From NCBI RefSeq assembly GCF_002858765.1, contig NZ_PJRP01000011.1:124001-188000 (forward strand): a stretch of DNA of 64,000 nucleotides, in the 5' to 3' direction. Shown here piece after piece: positions 43,481 through 51,597 of the stretch. A model generated the notes under the pieces. It had not been told where the DNA came from, searched no databases, and saw nothing but the letters and a program-made list of their open reading frames with translations. Made by a program: the position numbers and the translations under genes. The DNA comes from Cupriavidus pauculus. Its GTDB lineage: Bacteria > Pseudomonadota > Gammaproteobacteria > Burkholderiales > Burkholderiaceae. Each line of letters starts with the position of its first letter. Position 1 is the stretch's first letter.

Positions 43481-44932
43481 TCAGGCGGCCAACGCCACGT
43501 CTGCCTGAGGCAAAGGGGGCTGCACTTCTGCCGGGATCGGACACTCGTACGACTTGCCATCGATGCGTTCTACCAGCTCTTCCCGGGCCAGCGTCAGCAG
43601 TTCCGGACGCACGAAGAGCTCCAACGCCGTGGCGGCAATCGTTTTGGCCGCGAGCAGCATGCCCTTGTGAGCGATCGGGCTCTTTCCCTGGGATACCCAT
43701 TGCCACGAATGTGGCGAGCTACCGAACGTGAAGCAGGCGGTCATGCATTGGGCGGTGGGCGTGACCCAACTGACATCGCCGACGTCCGTGGAGCCATGCA
43801 TACGTTGAGGTCGGGTCGAATCGAGGGGTTCAACGCCGTCAAAAAGCGGCTTCGGGTTGCGCCAGGCAGCGGTGAGCATGCGTCCGGCCATTTCGACTTC
43901 GTCCTTGCGCAGTGTTTTGTGAATCGACGCGGCGAAATCGAGCTCGTTCGCTTCGTAGCGCGGCGCCCCCAGTTCGCTGAGTTTCTCGTGCATCAACTGG
44001 TTCAACACCGTGTTCAGGACGATGTTGGAGCAAGCGGAATGCACTTCGACCTCTACCTGGCAACCTGTCATCAGTGCGGCGCCCTCTGCGATCGCACACA
44101 CGCGTTCGTAGAGTTCCTGAACCTGGTGGTTGTGAGGGGCTCTCACCATGTAGAGTGCCTCCGCACGCGGCTGCACGACATTTGGCGCTACGCCACCCGC
44201 GTCAGTAATGGCGTAGTGGACGCGCGCGTCGGGAAGCATGTGTTCTCGCAGGAAATTCACGCCCACGTTCATCAGCTCTAGCGCATCGAGTGCGCTGCGA
44301 CCCAGGTGCGGCGAGGCGCCTGCGTGTGCGGACACCCCTGTAAAGCGGAAGTACGCCTGTTTCACGGCCAGGGCTTCGATGTTCATCACCCCGTTGAAGA
44401 CCCCGGGGTGCCAGGTCAGCGCCGCATCCAGGTCGTCGAAAAGCCCTGCCCGGGCCATATACGTCTTGCCATAGCCGCCTTCTTCCGCCGGGCAGCCATA
44501 AAAGCGCACCGTGCCCGGAAGGCCATGCGCCTTCAGGTATTGGTGGACGGCCACTGCCGCGTAGTGAGCGCTGGTGCCAAGCAGGTGGTGGCCGCAACCA
44601 TGTCCGTTACCGTTGGTAATCTCGGACGATGGTTGGCACGATGTGGCCATGCTTTGCTGGCTCAGGCCGGACAGCGCATCGAATTCGCCCAGGATGCCAA
44701 TGACGGGACCGCCGCTGCCGGCCTCGGCCACGAACGCGGTAGGGATGCCGGCCACGCCTTCCTGCAGCGTGAATCCTGCCTCGTTCAGATAGGCAATGTG
44801 GGCGGCAGACGATTGCCATTCCTGGTAGCCAAGCTCCGCCTGGTTCCAGATGGAATCGGACAGCTTGACATAGTGGTCGCGGTGACTCTCGATGAATTCG
44901 TCAACAAAGCGAGTGGATACGGATGTTGTCAT
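43481..44932 (-). CDS. M20-family amidohydrolase (AbgB-like)
   Basis: 483 residues, AGGAGG before the ATG at 44932. Metallopeptidase motifs are GHGCGHH (metal ligands), CPAEEGGYGK (catalytic Glu), the lid-domain FTGVSAHAGASPHLGRSALDA, and HGSTDVGDVSW. The closest family is the aminobenzoyl-glutamate and indole-acetyl-amino-acid hydrolase group, which cuts amide bonds between an acyl or aryl acid and an amino acid. No partner subunit AbgA is adjacent. Cotranscribed with porin, carrier and L-serine deaminase, so the released amino acid may be serine (inference). Confidence 0.88.
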   Translation of the reverse strand: MTTSVSTRFVDEFIESHRDHYVKLSDSIWNQAELGYQEWQSSAAHIAYLNEAGFTLQEGVAGIPTAFVAEAGSGGPVIGILGEFDALSGLSQQSMATSCQPSSEITNGNGHGCGHHLLGTSAHYAAVAVHQYLKAHGLPGTVRFYGCPAEEGGYGKTYMARAGLFDDLDAALTWHPGVFNGVMNIEALAVKQAYFRFTGVSAHAGASPHLGRSALDALELMNVGVNFLREHMLPDARVHYAITDAGGVAPNVVQPRAEALYMVRAPHNHQVQELYERVCAIAEGAALMTGCQVEVEVHSACSNIVLNTVLNQLMHEKLSELGAPRYEANELDFAASIHKTLRKDEVEMAGRMLTAAWRNPKPLFDGVEPLDSTRPQRMHGSTDVGDVSWVTPTAQCMTACFTFGSSPHSWQWVSQGKSPIAHKGMLLAAKTIAATALELFVRPELLTLAREELVERIDGKSYECPIPAEVQPPLPQADVALAA

Positions 44933-44969
44933 TAGTGCCTCCTACTTGGGAATGGGCGGCGGGTCGCCG

Positions 44970-46136
44970 TTAGAAGTTGTGATACATGCCGATGGACGCG
45001 TCGGACACGGTGTTCCCGGCGGATACCGGCACGTTCGTGGTGTCGTAGTCGTAGATCAGGCTCGACTTCGGGCCGTTCTTCAGCACACTGACGCGGGCAT
45101 AGAGGGCCGTCCGTTTTGACAGGAAGTGATCGACGCCGACCGTGCCGCCATAGGCATAGTTCTGGTCTGCCGTGGTGTGCCGATAAGCCAGGCCAATGCG
45201 AAAGAAGTTGCGGCCGACCATGCGCTGCGCACCGACCGTGTAGAGGTCAGCCGTGTGGGCACCAGGGGCCTTGGGGTCAAAGCGCAACCAGGCCGCTTGT
45301 CCGACGAAAGCGCCGAAGTCATGCAGCGCGCTGACAATCCATGTGTCTGTGCGCAGGGTTGGGGCGGCCGCGTCCGTGCTGGTGCAACTGCCGGTGATGG
45401 CGGGATCGCAATAGCTTTGGCCGTATCCGACGCCGACCATGGTGGCGCCGTCGCTGTAGTTGGCGGACAACGTCTTCGCATGCATCGATGTGCCAACGCT
45501 GCGATCTCCCTTGAAAGACAGGCTGGCATCGAGCGAGACGTTCAGGATGCGCGGCGAGATATAGCGGATGGTCTGGTTCAGCCGCGCCACAGCATCGGTG
45601 TTGGCCGCGCCACCCAGGCCAGAGGTGGTCAGCAGGTACGTGTGGACCGATTCATGCCCGTTGGCCAGAAAGGGGTCCGCGCCAATGGCGGCAGAGCCGA
45701 TGGACGTGTACTGGCGACCCAGCACAAGCTGCCCATAGTTTCGGCTGTGCATGCCGATGTAGGACGCGCGGTTGAAGAACGACTTGGAATCCTGGACGGC
45801 GCCAGTATCGGCGGCGAAACCGGATTCCAGACGGAAAAACGTTGTCCAACCCTGGCCAAGGTCTTCCTGGCCATAGATGCCAAACTTCGACGTCCAGACG
45901 TTGCCGCTTTGCATGCGCACCTGAGACTGCGATCCAGCGCGAATGTAGTTGATGGCCATGTCCACCGTACCGTATAGCGACACGATATTGCGGCCCGGTG
46001 CGATGCCTAGCGCTTGCGCACCGAAGCCCGTCCCATTTGATGCGTAGATGCTGCCGAGTTGACTGTCTTGGGCCAGCACCGGAACGGATACCGCCATCGC
46101 GGCAACCGCAGTCGACAACCGAATGAGATGTCTCAT
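44970..46136 (-). CDS. OmpC-type porin, first gene of amidohydrolase operon
   Basis: 388 residues, signal peptide ending at VLA-QDSQLG. It has an unusual ~25-residue mature extension before the first strand NIVSLYGTVDMAINYI, then KFGIYGQEDLGQGWTTFFRLESGF and a C-terminal GMYHNF. It starts the minus-strand operon and faces the LysR gene at 46513 across a 376-base control region. Confidence 0.93.
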   Translation of the reverse strand: MRHLIRLSTAVAAMAVSVPVLAQDSQLGSIYASNGTGFGAQALGIAPGRNIVSLYGTVDMAINYIRAGSQSQVRMQSGNVWTSKFGIYGQEDLGQGWTTFFRLESGFAADTGAVQDSKSFFNRASYIGMHSRNYGQLVLGRQYTSIGSAAIGADPFLANGHESVHTYLLTTSGLGGAANTDAVARLNQTIRYISPRILNVSLDASLSFKGDRSVGTSMHAKTLSANYSDGATMVGVGYGQSYCDPAITGSCTSTDAAAPTLRTDTWIVSALHDFGAFVGQAAWLRFDPKAPGAHTADLYTVGAQRMVGRNFFRIGLAYRHTTADQNYAYGGTVGVDHFLSKRTALYARVSVLKNGPKSSLIYDYDTTNVPVSAGNTVSDASIGMYHNF

Positions 46137-46512
46137 GAATCGATTCAGGGGGAGGAATCAAAAATTGAAGGCAGGCGATTCGGTCGTAGCTGCTGACCTG
46201 GTTGGGGCCATTTCTTCGATGACTTCCCGGACGCGTTGCCTGATTGGTCCGGTGTTGTGCGAGACGTAGTGTGTGGATTTTCTTCGCGCAGCGCCCGCGA
46301 CATTTTTTCAAAGCGATCACTTTTGCTCATCAGGCGTACTGCCTGTCGGAATATTGTCTTGGGTCCGGAATTTGCTCACGCCATCCCTGATTTGGCCGAC
46401 GTACACCCGGGTAGGCCCGGAGTGCAAGGCTGGTGCACGGTTGGCAGAATCCTGCACAGTTTTGATGCAAAAGTTCTCGAGCGAATCGCTGGGGACGTAG
46501 ACGAGGCAGGCG
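46137..46512. promoter_or_regulatory. Divergent control region between porin operon and LysR gene
   Basis: 376 bases without a gene I trust. GTGCA-N15-TGCAC (46433-46457), 56 bases before the LysR start, is a possible LysR-type binding site. No confident -35/-10 was found. Confidence 0.35.
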
Positions 46513-47451
46513 ATGAAATTCAATCAACTCAAGGCATTGCTGGCGATTGCGGACGCCGGCAGCATTCATGAGGCCGCTCGGCTGCTGCACCTGACGCAAT
46601 CCGCCCTCAGTAAGTCCATCAAGGAGCTGGAGCGGGAAGTTGGCACCGAACTGCTTGTCAGGTCCGCGAAGGGCGCAACGCTGACGGAGTGCGGGCTGAT
46701 GATGATCCGACGGTCTCGCTCCATCGAAAAGGAAATGGGGCGGATGTGGGAGGAAATCGGCAGCTACCGGGGGGAGGTGGGTGGACGACTGACCATCGGT
46801 CACACAGGACCGGCCGCGACGCTGGCACTGGCTGAGGCCGTCGCTGAGTTTGTCCGGAAGCGTCCGATGGTAAAGGTGTCCGTCCTGGAGATGCGCGGCG
46901 GACAGATTGCGGAAGGCCTGCGCAACGGTACGCTGGACCTGGGGCTTGTCAGTCAGTACGGTGAGCCGGATACCGACCTGTGCTGGAGAAAGATGCTCAG
47001 CCACGAGACCATGCTGGTCTCCGGCCCGCGCGAGACCCCCGAGACGACGCTTGAGGCGCTGATTGACGAGCCATGGCTGACGTTGGACCCCGAAGACGAC
47101 GCCGAGAGCTGCATCTCCACGCTCTTCGCGCACTACGGATTGACGCCGCCTTCACGCATCGTGCGGAGCTCCTCGGTGACGCTGTATATCCAACTGGCGG
47201 TTCGCATCAACGCCGTGATGCATTGGATGGACGCGGTGCGCCCAAGTTTCGAGCGCTATTTTGAGCAAGGGTCGATGACGCGCCTGGTACTTCCGCACGA
47301 TATGCCCAAGCTGAACGTCTTCCTCCAGTACCGCGATCAGGATCTTCTTACCGCATCCGCGGTGGAGTTCGTCGACCTATATGAGCGCGGTTGTGCGCGC
47401 TGGTCCGGTCGAACGGCCGAGTCCTTCCTGAAGGTCGAGATGGCCTCGTGA
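46513..47451 (+). CDS. LysR-family activator of the amidohydrolase operon
   Basis: 312 residues. N-terminal HTH MKFNQLKALLAIADAGSIHEAARLLHLTQSALSKSIKELEREVG, then the two-lobed effector domain from about residue 90. Divergent to the porin/amidohydrolase/carrier/serine-deaminase operon, the classic arrangement for a LysR protein activating its neighbours in response to the substrate and repressing itself. Confidence 0.92.
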   Translation: MKFNQLKALLAIADAGSIHEAARLLHLTQSALSKSIKELEREVGTELLVRSAKGATLTECGLMMIRRSRSIEKEMGRMWEEIGSYRGEVGGRLTIGHTGPAATLALAEAVAEFVRKRPMVKVSVLEMRGGQIAEGLRNGTLDLGLVSQYGEPDTDLCWRKMLSHETMLVSGPRETPETTLEALIDEPWLTLDPEDDAESCISTLFAHYGLTPPSRIVRSSSVTLYIQLAVRINAVMHWMDAVRPSFERYFEQGSMTRLVLPHDMPKLNVFLQYRDQDLLTASAVEFVDLYERGCARWSGRTAESFLKVEMAS

Positions 47452-47568
47452 CAAGGAAGGGGCGGCTACCATAGCCCCTGGCTGATTTCGCGTCATCGAC
47501 GAAGCGCTCCCGTTCAAGGCGCCATGATGTCATGACGGACACGATTCACAACAAAGAAGGGGCATGAC

Positions 47569-48237
47569 ATGGGATTTCGGGTTTTGGTCGCCGGGGGCAC
47601 CGGGCAGGTCGGGTCGGCGCTGGTGCGAGCGTTGCTGGCTATGCCTTCCTGCCTCGAGGTGATTCTGGTTAATCGTCGACCCGCTTCGCTTGCGAGCGAC
47701 GTGCGATTGCGCGAGGTGGTCATGGATACCGGTGGCGTAGATTTCGCCGGCGACGTCGAGACACTTGCCCGATCCAGCGGGCGGCCGGGCGAAACGCTGG
47801 TTGCGGCGTCATGCATTGGTATCGGCAAGGGGAGCCAGCAGTGGAGTGACGAGGCCATAAGGGATTTGGAGATCGGCGTCGTTGGTGCATTTGCGCGTGG
47901 CTGCCTGGCAGGAGGCATCGAGGCGTTCGGTTTGCTGTCGGCGGCGGGAAGCAGCGCGACGAGCCGGATTCGCTACGCGCGCATCATGGGAGAAAAGGAG
48001 CTCGCGGTACGGCAGGTCGGGTTCAAGCGGCTGGCCATTTTTCGCCCCGGCATCATTGCCGGCAATGTGCATACGCCGGGGTATCTCGCGTGGCTGGGGC
48101 GTCTTGTCCCGGGATCCTTCGGGACGATCGATCAAGATGATATCGGCCGTGCCTTTGCCGCCGAGCTGCTCCATGGCCAGGACGGCATCACGATTCTTGA
48201 GAACGCGGCGATCAGGCAGCGCGCGCGAGCCCGGTGA
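47569..48237 (+). CDS. NAD(P)-binding Rossmann protein (atypical SDR, HTATIP2-like)
   Basis: 222 residues after AAGGGG at the usual spacing. The nucleotide-binding loop VLVAGGTGQVGSALVRAL is at residues 5-22. The catalytic Tyr/Lys is not canonical (RYARIMGEKEL, about 137-147, a Y-x-x-x-x-x-E-K form seen in atypical SDRs). FRPGIIAG and a C-terminal QDDIGRAFAAELL complete the fold. Function unknown: possibly NAD(P)H-dependent oxidoreductase or regulator. Stands alone downstream of the LysR gene. Confidence 0.75.
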   Translation: MGFRVLVAGGTGQVGSALVRALLAMPSCLEVILVNRRPASLASDVRLREVVMDTGGVDFAGDVETLARSSGRPGETLVAASCIGIGKGSQQWSDEAIRDLEIGVVGAFARGCLAGGIEAFGLLSAAGSSATSRIRYARIMGEKELAVRQVGFKRLAIFRPGIIAGNVHTPGYLAWLGRLVPGSFGTIDQDDIGRAFAAELLHGQDGITILENAAIRQRARAR

Positions 48238-48425
48238 AGGCCAGGGCGGCGACGATGGCGTGAGTCGTCATGTCATCTCGCGAGCGCTGTCATCCCCCAA
48301 GAACCACAAGCCACGCCGGGCCCTACATAGCTGCGGCCGGGGTTGGGAAAATTCAGTGCCATGTTGGCATCCTGTGTTCTACGCCTTTGAGGAACCAGGT
48401 TGCCAACCAGCGCGCATCGCTACCG

Positions 48426-48743
48426 CTACTTCGTATCTTCTTTCATGCTCTCGGCTTCTATCGCAGCATGCAATTCCTCGTACGCCTCGATTGGCTCCAT
48501 GTCCTGGTCGACGAACGCGGTCGCGCGCTCAACGGCAGACACCGCACCGCGCGGGATGTCGCTCTGGCTGTCATCTTCGGCGCTCGGCGGCAGCAGCATG
48601 TCCTCAAGCATCCCTCGTAGCTCGGGGGTATTCCATGGCTTGCCCAGTCTGGTCTTCCTATTCAGGTAGTGACGAATTTCCGCGTCCTGCTCGGCGGTGA
48701 GGGGGAGCCCGCGAAAAGTGGGGTCCGTGTTGTGATGGATCAT
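48426..48743 (-). CDS. Small conserved acidic protein of unknown function
   Basis: 105 residues starting MIHHNTDPTF at 48743 with GGAGGCG upstream. Predicted helical, acidic, with no membrane segment. It resembles short hypothetical proteins common in Ralstonia and Cupriavidus. The plausible ribosome site and absence of a competing gene support it. No function can be assigned. Confidence 0.6.
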   Translation of the reverse strand: MIHHNTDPTFRGLPLTAEQDAEIRHYLNRKTRLGKPWNTPELRGMLEDMLLPPSAEDDSQSDIPRGAVSAVERATAFVDQDMEPIEAYEELHAAIEAESMKEDTK

Positions 48744-48853
48744 GATGCGCCTCCCGAAGCGGTCTGCGCTTTCAATGTAGAGCTAGGAATTCCCTGGGGT
48801 GAACGATGCAAGTCGCGTGAGATTGTCGTGCCGTGTGTCTGCGGCGAACCGAC

Positions 48854-48991
48854 TTACGTCTTCTTCTTGGCGACGCCTTCGTTCCCAACCCGCGAATGAA
48901 CTGTGCTGAATGGGGTCGCTGGCACCGACGGTTTCTTTGGCTGTTTGGGCTTCTTCGCCTCGCGAGTGCTGCGTAGTTGACTCTTTGCCAT
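48854..48991 (-). CDS. 45-residue lysine-rich small protein
   Basis: Reads MAKSQLRSTREAKKPKQPKK and ends GVAKKKT. A GAG-rich ribosome-site-like stretch lies 5-8 bases before the ATG at 48991. Strongly basic, Lys/Pro-rich and soluble, it resembles short basic proteins seen in many Burkholderiales genomes. It may bind nucleic acid. It lies in an alternate frame to a longer open frame at 48772-49035 that has poorer composition. Confidence 0.6.
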   Translation of the reverse strand: MAKSQLRSTREAKKPKQPKKPSVPATPFSTVHSRVGNEGVAKKKT

Positions 48992-49362
48992 GGTGTGCTC
49001 CTAGTGCTGGCTTGCCACATTGGCAGTTTCAGCATACGCGCTTAGAAGCGCTAACAACATGACTTTCATGACGACCGCACAAAAAAGGCGCACGGCCACC
49101 GTGTGGCCCGCGGCAGCCATGCGATCGGGGAACTTTCTCTGTAGATCGAGTCATTGGTGGGGCAAGAGACGGGCGTGATCGTGAGCCGGTGCCTCAGCAA
49201 GACCCAACGGATTCTCTTTCTGCAATGCTCTCCCGCCAACGCGGCACTGGAAGCATGTCATGGCGCACCCTGGTGGGCAAGAAAGATAGCCAGCCCGGCC
49301 ACCACGCTTTTCTGATCCATCCGACGACATGCGATGGGCCTCTTTTTCACCGTCGATCGGTG
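48992..49362. other. Intergenic, no gene recognised
   Basis: 371 bases. A small hairpin GGCCAC-CGT-GTGGCC (49094-49108) has an A6 run on its left (49081-49086), which reads as a weak terminator for minus-strand transcripts from the luxR side. Open frames here lack support. Confidence 0.4.
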
Positions 49363-49617
49363 TTACGCGGCCTGCTTGGGGGCGTCTACGGAGATGTACT
49401 GGCCGACACTCGGCGGATTGCGCGGTACCTGGCTGAGACGCTCGCCATCAAACTTCAATGGGTTTGCCAACAACTTCAGGTCGTCCTTGCGCGGGTGGGG
49501 AACCTGACCAATCATGCCGACCTCTTCGACGAATGGATTGTCTAGTGCCTGTTTCAGGTTCAAAACCGGGGCAATCGGCAATACACCGCGCAAAGCATTG
49601 AGCCAATGCTCTCAGGC
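49363..49617 (-). pseudogene. C-terminal fragment of a family III CoA-transferase (CaiB/BaiF)
   Basis: The minus strand reads EHWLNALRGVLPIAPV, LNLKQALDNPFVEEVGM, PHPRKDDLKLLANPLKFDG and stops at 49363. These are the conserved last ~80 residues of formyl-CoA-transferase-like enzymes. An in-frame stop at about 49617 precedes it and the LuxR gene begins 14 bases away, so over 80 per cent of the gene is gone. It marks a deletion or insertion junction next to the LuxR gene. Confidence 0.75.
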
Positions 49618-49630
49618 TGCTTCCTGCTGC

Positions 49631-50371
49631 TCATGTTGTCAGCAGCTCGGGATTGGAGGACATGACGGGGCCAATTTCGCCGCTTGCTAATGCAAATCTC
49701 ACGGCTTGAGCCGTGGTAGCCACGCCTAAGCGATGACGAGCATTGCGCAAATGATTCTCTATGGTTCTTTCCGAAAGCCCTAAGGTGGCAGCGATCTCGG
49801 CCTGACGCTTGCCGGCGGTAACCCACTGAAGAATTTCACGTTCACGCGGTGAGAGGCCAGGAGGAAGGGTGGGAACAGGCTGACCGTCTATGAGTTTGCG
49901 GGCGGCGCGGAAAGCGGCCATGCCAACCTGACTTAGAAGTATGCGTGCTTCAGGACTGCTATCGATGTTCTTGCCCCCAAGGCTGAGCGCACCCTCAAGG
50001 CCAGTAGGTCCGAAGATCGGTATCTGTAGGCCGTGGATGTCACTGCCGCGCGGATGCCGTACGATGCGATATCGTTCTCCGCGAACAGTGTGCTGTTTAG
50101 TCCAAAAAAATGGATCGCTTTCATCGAGTAGATGTCGAGTGACGGGGCAGATCTGCATATAGCGTGCTGCGGTGACTTTCGATCCGTCGTCAAACCAGTT
50201 GCCTTCGATCCAGTAGATCCGTTTAACGGGATGTTCGTAAGATGGGCTGGCAGAGAAAAGAATAAAGCGATCGAAGCCATGCGCTTGGCCGAGCGATCGA
50301 ACTATATCAGTAATGATGTTCAGTCGGTTGGCTTTTTCTGTAGCGATAATGGCGTCGATACTGGTTATCAT
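49631..50371 (-). CDS. LuxR-type quorum-sensing regulator (solo)
   Basis: 246 residues: an N-terminal autoinducer-binding domain (about 15-165, with the aromatic/acidic pocket pattern W-x-x-G-N-W, ARYMQICPV, DPFFWT) and a C-terminal LuxR HTH (LSPREREILQWVTAGKRQAEIAATLGLSERTIENHLRNARHRLGV). No LuxI synthase is in the window, so it is a solo that may sense exogenous acyl-homoserine lactones or plant-type signals. AT-richer than its neighbours, particularly at its upstream end, suggesting transfer. Hsp31 gene upstream on the same strand is 161 bases away. Confidence 0.9.
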   Translation of the reverse strand: MITSIDAIIATEKANRLNIITDIVRSLGQAHGFDRFILFSASPSYEHPVKRIYWIEGNWFDDGSKVTAARYMQICPVTRHLLDESDPFFWTKQHTVRGERYRIVRHPRGSDIHGLQIPIFGPTGLEGALSLGGKNIDSSPEARILLSQVGMAAFRAARKLIDGQPVPTLPPGLSPREREILQWVTAGKRQAEIAATLGLSERTIENHLRNARHRLGVATTAQAVRFALASGEIGPVMSSNPELLTT

Positions 50372-50532
50372 GATATTTTTCCGAAACAGAATATAATCAT
50401 TCAGATCTCATCGAAAAAATCGCGGCGCGGTTTTATTGAGGTATCCCGCGCCGCAGCAAGAGGCGAATCAGTGTCTAAGAAACTGTGCTAGCCAAAGTGC
50501 CTGATTGGATAATGTCTCTGACGACAGAAGAA

Positions 50533-51414
50533 CTAGCGCCCGTCTGTTTTCTGCACTTCGTCCAGCAACGTCCGTGCAGCCAGTTTGCCAAGGTTGTTGG
50601 CCGCGAACGGGCTGTCGCCGGTTAGGACTTTCCGGTCCCGGAAGGTGCTTCCATCAATGTTGGTGTTTACAATTTCAACACCCATAGCAGCAAGCTTTTC
50701 GCCGAAGAACCAGCGCAAAGCACCGGGCATATAGCCAATGTCCGGCGTCTGCTTGTCCAGGGCATCAGGAAACGCGCAGATGCGGTAGCCGCGGAAAAGA
50801 TCTCCACCGTTAGGTTCGTCGACGCCAGCGGAAAGTAAGGCGGCAGGCCCGTGACACAGCGTGACAATAAATCTGTCGTTCTGCATAGCCCACTGCAGGG
50901 TTGCTTTCATGTCTGCGCTGAAAGGTAGCCCCATCAAAGCACCATGACCTCCTGGGATGAAAACCGCAATATAGTTTGCATCCTTATCCAACGAATTTAC
51001 CACGTCAGAAAGCTTGAGCGGCTGCTGGAATTTCTGCTCGTACTTTGCGTAGAAGGACTTTACTTCGTCGTCTTCGGAGGGGAAAGCCCACCATTCGAAC
51101 TTGGTCGGATTGCCAGATAACGTAGCAATATCAAACTCAAATCCTGCACGGTCCATGTGATACATGGGCAGGAGTGTTTCGATCGGATGGTTTCCAGTAG
51201 AAAAGAAGGTGCCGTTATCGGTCAGCAGATAGCGCTCGTCTGCAGCGACTAGAAGTACTTTCCAGCGGCTCCCCTGATAGGCATCTGGATAGTCGGCATC
51301 AGAGAGATCTGACTTTGGCGAGGTAAATTGTGAGAGCGAGTAAGGGGACGGAAAAAACGCCTTACGCTCGGCCGGATCTTGCGTTGGTTGCTTGCTGTCT
51401 GTCTGGGTTGTCAT
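50533..51414 (-). CDS. hchA: Hsp31/HchA-type glyoxalase III and chaperone (DJ-1/PfpI superfamily)
   Basis: 293 residues, near the 283 of E. coli Hsp31, with GAAGGAAG upstream of the ATG. Catalytic nucleophile Cys187 in TLCHGPAAL with His188, and the partner Glu79 in NHPIETLLPMYH, match the E. coli triad region (Cys185, His186, Glu77). Known activities are methylglyoxal conversion to lactate without glutathione and holdase chaperoning. Cytoplasmic stress protein. No operon partner is obvious. Confidence 0.92.
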   Translation of the reverse strand: MTTQTDSKQPTQDPAERKAFFPSPYSLSQFTSPKSDLSDADYPDAYQGSRWKVLLVAADERYLLTDNGTFFSTGNHPIETLLPMYHMDRAGFEFDIATLSGNPTKFEWWAFPSEDDEVKSFYAKYEQKFQQPLKLSDVVNSLDKDANYIAVFIPGGHGALMGLPFSADMKATLQWAMQNDRFIVTLCHGPAALLSAGVDEPNGGDLFRGYRICAFPDALDKQTPDIGYMPGALRWFFGEKLAAMGVEIVNTNIDGSTFRDRKVLTGDSPFAANNLGKLAARTLLDEVQKTDGR

Positions 51415-51597
51415 GATGGACTTCCTTCTAAAGAAAACGAGCTTTGGAGCTTAATTTCCACTGACCTTCACACCAAATGAGGGAAATTCCTCAATCACAG
51501 CATTTCGATGCCTTGCTGCCTCTCTTGCACTTGCCCGCTCGTATCCAAGCCTCCGTGCGCCTGCAGGCAAGCAGCGCGCGGAGGCAGGTTTGATCGC

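Noticed and set aside
49189-49545. Plus-strand 118-codon frame
   Set aside because: It lies antisense to the recognisable CoA-transferase C-terminal fragment.
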